A stretch of DNA of 64,000 nucleotides from positions 284-64,283 of the forward strand of contig VZTJ01001153.1 in assembly GCA_013397795.1 (NCBI GenBank). Direction: 5' to 3'. Below the pieces are notes generated by a model. It did no database searches. It was not told where the DNA came from and saw nothing but the letters and a program-made list of their open reading frames with translations. Source of the stretch: Orthonyx spaldingii. Its lineage: Eukaryota; Chordata; Aves; Passeriformes; Orthonychidae. Each line of letters opens with the position of its first letter. The first letter of the stretch is position 1. Positions 58,301 through 64,000 of this stretch are shown here, piece after piece. The position numbers were made by a program, and so were the translations under genes.

Positions 58301-61300
58301 CCATGACTTATTTGAAAACTGCTTCTTAAAGCTCATCTTATATCTAAGAAGAGTGTGACAGCTATAGCGAAGAGTAGGGATTTGTTCTGTCTGGTGCATT
58401 CTTGCATGCTGGTCCTGTGTGCATGATCTGTTTTTTTTGTTCCTCTTGGGGTGTCTGCCAGCAGTTGGCTCTTCCCCCCTAAGGACTGTGCTGCAGAAAC
58501 CCCGGATCCTCCTGTTTGACTCTCATGACCTTATGCAGGTCTGTGGTTTTTTGGGGGGTGTTCCTCACTAAGTCTCTTAGCATTTTTTAACTTCTCCCCA
58601 GTGCCATGTCCCTTTTCAGTGTCTGCATGGGGCAGTGTGTTTGTGGTTGCAGGTGAAGGAGGCAGTGAAACACGCCCTCAGCGTGGGCTATCGCCACATC
58701 GACTGCGCTGCCGCCTACAGCAACGAAGCCGAGATCGGGGAGGCCTTCCAGGAGTGTGTGGGGCCCAACAAGGTAAAAACACAGGAGCTGTCCTGCTGGT
58801 TGTGTGTTGTGCCAAAACTTACAGCTGTCACCTGCGAAGTTAACATTTGTGGCTTTTCCTGCTGGTCTGCCCCAGCTGTTTGCTATTTTTCAGGGGAAGG
58901 CATGAAAGAGGGCTTTCTCCCCTCTTAGAACCCTCCTGGCTTTCGTGGGGAGGAAAGATTGTCAGGGATATTTGGATGGAAGCTACAGAAAATGCCTTTG
59001 CTGGTTTTTTTGGTGGTTTTTTTTNNNNNNNNNNNNNNNNNNNNNNNNNNNNNNNNNNNNNNNNNNNNNNNNNNNNNNNNNNNTTTCCCCTTCCTGCCCC
59101 TTTTCCCCTCACAGAGTATCCCAATTTGGATACTTTGGGGTTCCCAGAATCAGTAGTTATGAAGTAAAATATTTGCCATGATTTATATGAAAGTTATTCA
59201 GACTTTCCAGTTTAGCATGCAATGGTGGGTAGCCACAGCAAATTTGGTTTTTTGGTTATTAATAAAATATCAACTGTAAGCTTTTTGGTTATAACATTGA
59301 GTGAGTAAATGTGGTGATTTAATTTTTTTTTTAAACAGTGGTTGCATGTGAAAGATTCATAGCTGTGGCTCCAGAGTCTGCACCTGAGAGTTTGAAGCCT
59401 AAGTATAATGTAATGTGATAAGCATTCCTATGGATGAGTTGAGGTGGAATCTTGAATTTATTCCCGAAAGGGGCCAAAAGGATAACCTATACAGCCTCAC
59501 AGCCCATGGAAAGAAAGTTTTCATGTTCTTGCTTTCCTGCTGCTCTTGCCTTGGCTTTAGGGCAGTCTCTTTGTTATGTGATGTGCTTGAGAGAGGCTGT
59601 TTCAGCTTGCCCCAGGGATTCTTCTCTACTAAACTGGTAACTAACAAAGGGAAGCATAGGCCTTTTGTTCAGTTCATATTAGCTAGCTAACTTGGAACTC
59701 GAATTTGAATTAAAATTCTTTTCAAGAGAATTTTAAAGTATCTTCCTTTTAAACACAACATCCTTGTGTGAAACACAGAAATAATTGAGTGGTTGGAAGA
59801 GAGAAGCGAAGGAGTTAATCACTCCAAATGGTTCAAAATACAGACTTGAGTGAAGTTTTGTCAGACATAAGGCAGTGAGAAGCGTCCTTTCTGATGGAAT
59901 TCTGTGCTTCAGTTTGCCCAATGTGATCTCCCTTTTGTATTTTATACTTTCTAGTTAACCAGTTCTTCATTGTTTTGTTTCTGGTTCTTACCCTTCCAAC
60001 ACAAGGTACAGGGCTCTCAGTTCTTAGTGTGTTCCTTCCACAGCCTAGGAATTCAAATGCAGAGGTTTGGAGAATCTTCTGTTTATTGTCCCACGCTCTT
60101 TCCACAAGAAGCAATCTTGATTTATAGCATGTGATGAGTAAAGTAAGTTAGCAGGTTGAGTCTGGAATATGTGAATTATTAAAGAGAAATTTGAAAATTT
60201 ACATATGAATAAGCTGAGTAATCTTTCTTTTGGCCACATCACACTTAGTAATGGCTTTAACCCTTGAATTGGAAGGTTTGGGAGAATGTGCATGTGAAAA
60301 GGATTGTTCTGTTTTTCAAAACTTCTAATGAATTGCTAAAGTATTTGATATACTTCAGGACTTGCCACTGTGTGTATTTCTCTGGCTGTTCTCTTTCCAG
60401 TATATTTTTGAAAGGTTTAATGTGTAGGTTCCATGTGTTAATTAAAAAAACCAAAAAAATAACAAAAAAAAAAACCCACAAAACTTCAGTTGTTCTCTTT
60501 GTTTTAAAACTGGGTAGGGAATTGTTGCAATTCTGTTTCTGAACTTGCTCCAGTAAATTATGCTCTCCTTCCTTTCTTGAAGGTTATTAAAAGGGAGGAC
60601 CTGTTTGTAACATCAAAGCTCTGGAACACCAAGCACCACCCAGAAGATGTAGAGCCAGCACTGAGGAAAACACTGGGAGATGTGAAACTGGATTACCTGG
60701 ACCTGTACCTCATGCACTGGCCTCATGCCTTTGAGTAAGTTCTAGATGAAAAGAGCACAGAATGCAGAAACACCAGTTTTACATAAGTGGCTCATGTTAT
60801 ATCCTGAGGACCTTCTTTCTGAGCTGTAAATTTCTTCCTGTTTATGCTGCCTGCAAGGTGTTTAAGGTTTAAAACAGTTTAGTGTCTTCATCTAGGCATT
60901 GGGGAAGTGTGGCAACTATTCTTGGTTCTGCCATTACCCTGAGGAAATACCAGAACTGCTTTATGCCTTAATTGTACTGATCTGTAAAATGGGAATTAAG
61001 TGCTTCATAAAGAAGACAACACTTTTCACTTGTAGTTATTAACTGTACTGGAGTGGACAAGCACATACAGTGTTGTGGTGGTATCTATATGTGGAGGTAG
61101 TGAATTGACTTCTTACGACACTAATTGCAATAATTCTACAATTTGAGGAAAGAAGACAAGAAGGTCTTCCTGTTAAGGGCTAAATGCACTTATCCTGCAA
61201 TCCCATGAGCAGCACAGTTCCATACTCTACTTCCTTGTAGATGTGGAATCAGTTGTTTCCCCACCCAATTACAATAAGCAAAAAGGCAGGGGGAATAAAT

Positions 61301-63795
61301 CTCCTGAACAGATATTTGCATGGAGTCTTCACTCAAGCCCTAAGTGGCCTCTGTTCTCCAAATCTGAGAATGTTTTTCTCCTTCTAGTCATATGAACTGA
61401 ATTTTACAAATGTCATACACTAATGATAAGGTGAAAGATGCTCAAAGTATAAATTTGTTCCTCAGCATAACAGAATGAGGAAGTGTTTTTAACTAGAACT
61501 GGTCTGGAGGGAGAGCTGTTAAAAATTCCCCCTGTTGTGCAACAGATTTGCTTTTCATTTGCTTGAAAAAAAACACCCCATCAAACATTGCTTTGATAAT
61601 GACACATAGCACCAATAATGATGTATGTTTAGATACTACTAGTATTTAAATAGAGATTATATTGTGACACTGTTGACAAAACTTAGTCTAATAAAGCAGT
61701 TTCATTTCTTTTCTCATTGGAAACTGTATACTCTGCAGTTTTCCATTATTTCTACTTAATGGTTTTAATGCATGCTTATCCATAGTGCCTGTTGCATTGG
61801 GAAGCTGAGCTAAGGAATGTTATTTGCACAGAAATTAAAACAGACTTCCAGATGAAAATCACAGTGCCTCTAGGTCTTGAAAATTACTCTTACTTAATAC
61901 AGTACTCTTGACATATGAGGCTACTCTTCTGATTTGGGAGCTCATAAGGCTTTCAGAGTTACTTTTGGTTCTAGATTTATCAATGTCATGAAGAACCATC
62001 TCCCCTTGTCCCCAGGTACTGCCATTCCTCACACCAGTCACTGCTTAGCTAGAGCAGCATAAGGGTCTGTAAATGCTGAGCTAGCAGAGTTCTGGGGTGA
62101 TTATGGAGCAGCATTCTTCTAAGGGGATTGCTTGTACCCTTCCAAGCATGGACTGCTCAGAGATCAGTCCTAGCCCTTTGGCTGTGGGGGTGTCACCCGG
62201 CACAACCGGGTACTTTGTGTCTGTTTGGGTGGGTTGTTTTGATTTTTTTTTTTTTTTTTTTTTTAATGTGTTGATGTGACTAATTGGAAGGAAATACACC
62301 CAAGCTATAAGCAACATGTTAAAACTTCTGGGAGAATCTGTGCTTGTATTGAGTACTGACACAGCTACAGAATCCAGAGGGAGTAGGAAGGCTTGTCCTT
62401 TGAATACATTTTCTTCTAAACAGCTCTTAAACCCAGATCCCTTTGGTAGCAACTCCAAGCTGCCCTCTGAGTTGCTGCTGCCTAAATCAGCTGTTTTATT
62501 GGGATCAAAGAGTGCAAAGAGCTGCTGCTGTGTGTACAGTGGCTTATCAGTTCTGTGTAGTCACTGCTGTATAGGTAAGTACTTCAAAGTGCTGTATAAT
62601 AACTTTATGTAGGAAAGACTGTGTAATAACTGCTTATAGGTTAAGTCATGTAATGGAATTGAACAGACAGATTAATTCAGTTTGTACTTCACATTATGTA
62701 TAAACTTTTAAGACTACTTTGAGGAAGGTTTCTTTAAGTGAAGAACTAACATAAATACTATGGTATATGTACTTACACTTCACTTTTGATGCTGTAGACG
62801 AGGGGACAATCTCTTCCCGAAGAATCCTGATAACACGATGCGTTATGACTACATTGATTACAAGGAAACCTGGAAGGCTATGGAGAAACTGGTGGAAAAG
62901 GGTCTTGTGAAAGCCATTGGGCTGTCAAACTTCAACAGTCGTCAGATTGATGATGTCCTAAGTGTGGCTACTGTGAAGCCAGCTGTGCTCCAGGTAAGGC
63001 GGATAAAGGAGACAAATGCCTTTCCTATTTGTCTGTAAGAGTGAAGAATTTGCAAACCAATGTTATGTGTTTAGCACAAGAGGTGCAGCTTCTTATTAGC
63101 AGGGAAGAATATAGCCAGCTGTGCAGGAGCAGGCACACAGAGGCTGTCTTTGCAGGCAGATTAATTTATTGGGAAGGAGGCCTACGTCCATGTTCTGTGG
63201 GCATTTATACCTGCATAGTTGAACAGGTCTGTGGAAGACTTCATCTCCCCTGTGAGGAATAATTCAGTCTGTAAGAAGGAAAGATTGTGAGGGAGTAATT
63301 TGAATCCCTACTGCAACTTGCTTGTTGGATGATCTGTTTGGTACCGAGGGAAAGCTCAGCACCAAGCTTAGGTGATGTGTTCTCTGTTTCCTGTAAGCTC
63401 AGCCTACCAGACACTTCTTTCTTTTGGTAGTGACTTGAGTTACTAAAGTTAACTTAAACTTTATCCTCACAAGGTTTTCTGGAATCTGGAACGAGCTCCT
63501 GTGATATGTTTGGTTCTCTTGTGCTTGACTTCCCATTTGTTTCATTTTTTGTTGATACCTGTTTTGTAACCACTTATTGTGGGTCATTTTAATAGGTGGA
63601 ATGCCATCCTTACCTAGCTCAGAACGAGCTGATTGCTCACTGCCAGAAACGAGGCCTGGTGGTCACTGCCTACAGCCCCCTTGGCTCTCCGGATCGCATG
63701 TGGAAACACCCAGATGAGCCTGTGCTTCTGGAGGAACCTGGGGTCAAAAAAATTGCAGAAAAATACAGCAAGTCACCTGCACAGATCATCCTCAG
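52261..63795 (+). CDS. AKR1A1: AKR1A1, aldehyde reductase (aldo-keto reductase 1A1), 3' end outside window
   Basis: The coding exons are 52261-52350, 58653-58772, 60583-60734, 62798-62993 and 63596-63795, about 252 residues of the roughly 325 expected. The enzyme is cytosolic and NADPH-dependent, reducing aldehydes such as glucuronate, methylglyoxal and S-nitroso carriers to alcohols; it belongs to the (beta/alpha)8-barrel aldo-keto reductases. The catalytic tetrad is visible: Asp47, Tyr52 (HIDCAAAYSNE), Lys82 (SKLWNTKHHP) and His115 (LMHWP), each two residues later than in human because of a slightly longer N-terminus. Also seen: MPLVGLGTWKS, GLSNFNSRQIDD, QVECHPYLAQNELI and TAYSPLGS. The reading frame joins cleanly at every junction. 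The C-terminal part with WQVQRKV and the substrate-specificity loop must lie beyond 64000. A 59-N gap lies in intron 3, not in an exon. Confidence 0.97.
53122..53287 (-). mobile_element. CR1 LINE 3' fragment (antisense) in AKR1A1 intron 2
   Basis: Typical antisense CR1 3' end: AATCACAGAATGGTTTGGGT, GGAAGAGACCTTAAAGGCCA, GGGCAGGGACACCC and CTAGACCAGGTTGCTCA. The element is on the minus strand. Confidence 0.95.
57761..58145 (-). pseudogene. possible decayed retrocopy in AKR1A1 intron 2
   Basis: Two minus-strand open frames (58145-57918 and 58045-57761) overlap and differ by one frame, as when a coding sequence has taken a frameshift. The first has a membrane-like N-terminus (MLFYGTLFFLVSQLQ, GILLMMLTALHFAFNIADK). 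The second continues with mixed, protein-like composition and ends in a Lys-rich stretch. I do not recognise a parent gene, and chance open frames remain a real alternative. Confidence 0.25.
58653..58772 (+). CDS. AKR1A1: AKR1A1 exon 3
   Basis: Acceptor GTGGTTGCAG and donor AAG|GTAAAA bound 40 codons with VGYRHIDCAAAYSNEAEIGE. They hold the catalytic Asp and Tyr. Confidence 0.98.
59025..59083. other. assembly gap (59 N)
   Basis: A run of 59 Ns in AKR1A1 intron 3. The left flank is a GGTTTTTTTT-type homopolymer and the right flank a T/C-rich tract, so sequencing through a pyrimidine-rich repeat probably failed. The true length may differ. Confidence 0.98.
60583..60734 (+). CDS. AKR1A1: AKR1A1 exon 4
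   Basis: 152 nt encoding VIKREDLFVTSKLWNTKHHP, EDVEPALRKTLGDVKLDYLD and LYLMHWPHAFE. Catalytic Lys and His are present. The exon ends in phase 2 at GA|GTAAGT. Confidence 0.98.
62798..62993 (+). CDS. AKR1A1: AKR1A1 exon 5
   Basis: 196 nt from acceptor GATGCTGTAG to donor CAG|GTAAGG, encoding RGDNLFPKNPDN, YKETWKAMEKLVEKGLVKAI and GLSNFNSRQIDD. The GLSNFN block is an aldo-keto reductase signature. Confidence 0.98.
63596..63795 (+). CDS. AKR1A1: AKR1A1 exon 6
   Basis: 200 nt from acceptor TTTTAATAG, encoding VECHPYLAQNELIAHCQKRG, LVVTAYSPLGS, EPVLLEEPGVKKIAEKYSKS and PAQIILR. It ends in phase 2 at CAG|GTACAG, matching the human junction before WQVQRKV. The following exon is outside the window. 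Confidence 0.96.
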
Positions 63796-64000
63796 GTACA
63801 GAACAATTGTGAAAGAGGTGGTGTTTGGGACCCAGCTTTCAATAAAGCAAAATACAAGCTAGAAGGAATCCACTTAAAGTGTGTGTTCTTACACATCAGG
63901 GAGGGGTTAAAATCACAGGGAGTGCCAAAAGCAAACCCCATTTGGTGCTTGTTTTACAAAGCTAGTAGAGTTGGTCCTGCCTTAGGGCAGGTGAGTAGAT

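Noticed and set aside
1..64000. Search for CRISPR arrays, tRNA or rRNA genes, or a prokaryotic-type gene cluster
   Set aside because: No regularly spaced repeats, cloverleaf candidates or operon structure were seen. The window is ordinary vertebrate genomic DNA with conserved housekeeping genes.

Overview
The window looks like nuclear DNA of a bird, probably a neoavian and possibly a songbird. The genes have short exons, large introns and GT-AG splice sites. The interspersed repeats are CR1 LINE 3' ends plus one fragment resembling an avian ERVL-type LTR, and promoters sit in CpG islands. There is no bacterial operon, CRISPR array or other prokaryotic structure. One assembly gap of 59 N lies at 59025-59083. 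Most of the long open frames in the window are chance frames in GC-rich or non-coding DNA.

Layout, left to right. (1) 1-720 is a CpG island with a possible first exon. (2) 2187-12785 (+) is a gene for a small mucin-like type I membrane protein that I cannot name: a signal-peptide exon, two Ser/Thr-rich ectodomain exons, a transmembrane exon and a 14-residue last exon, all joining in frame (354 codons). Its 3' UTR probably ends near 14950. (3) 15-25.7 kb has no clear gene, but several exon-like segments lie on the minus strand, where human CCDC163 would be expected. (4) 25843-29343 (+) is MMACHC (vitamin B12 processing, cblC), complete in four exons, with ZNF143-type motifs in its promoter. 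(5) 29.3-38.6 kb is an AT-rich convergent intergenic region with an LTR fragment and a CR1 copy. (6) 39055-43156 (-) is PRDX1 (2-Cys peroxiredoxin), complete, five coding exons plus a probable non-coding first exon, with a TATA box and a consensus antioxidant response element near 46 kb. (7) 46.1-49.9 kb is the divergent PRDX1/AKR1A1 intergenic region. (8) 50.0-63.8 kb (+) is AKR1A1 (aldehyde reductase), five coding exons; the last exon or exons lie beyond the right edge.

The order MMACHC (+), PRDX1 (-), AKR1A1 (+) matches human 1p34.1, so this is a conserved syntenic block. PRDX1 and AKR1A1 both handle oxidative or carbonyl stress, and MMACHC is a glutathione-using cobalamin enzyme, but nothing in the sequence shows co-regulation of all three. 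The least explained items are the mucin-like gene on the left and the possible minus-strand transcript divergent from MMACHC.
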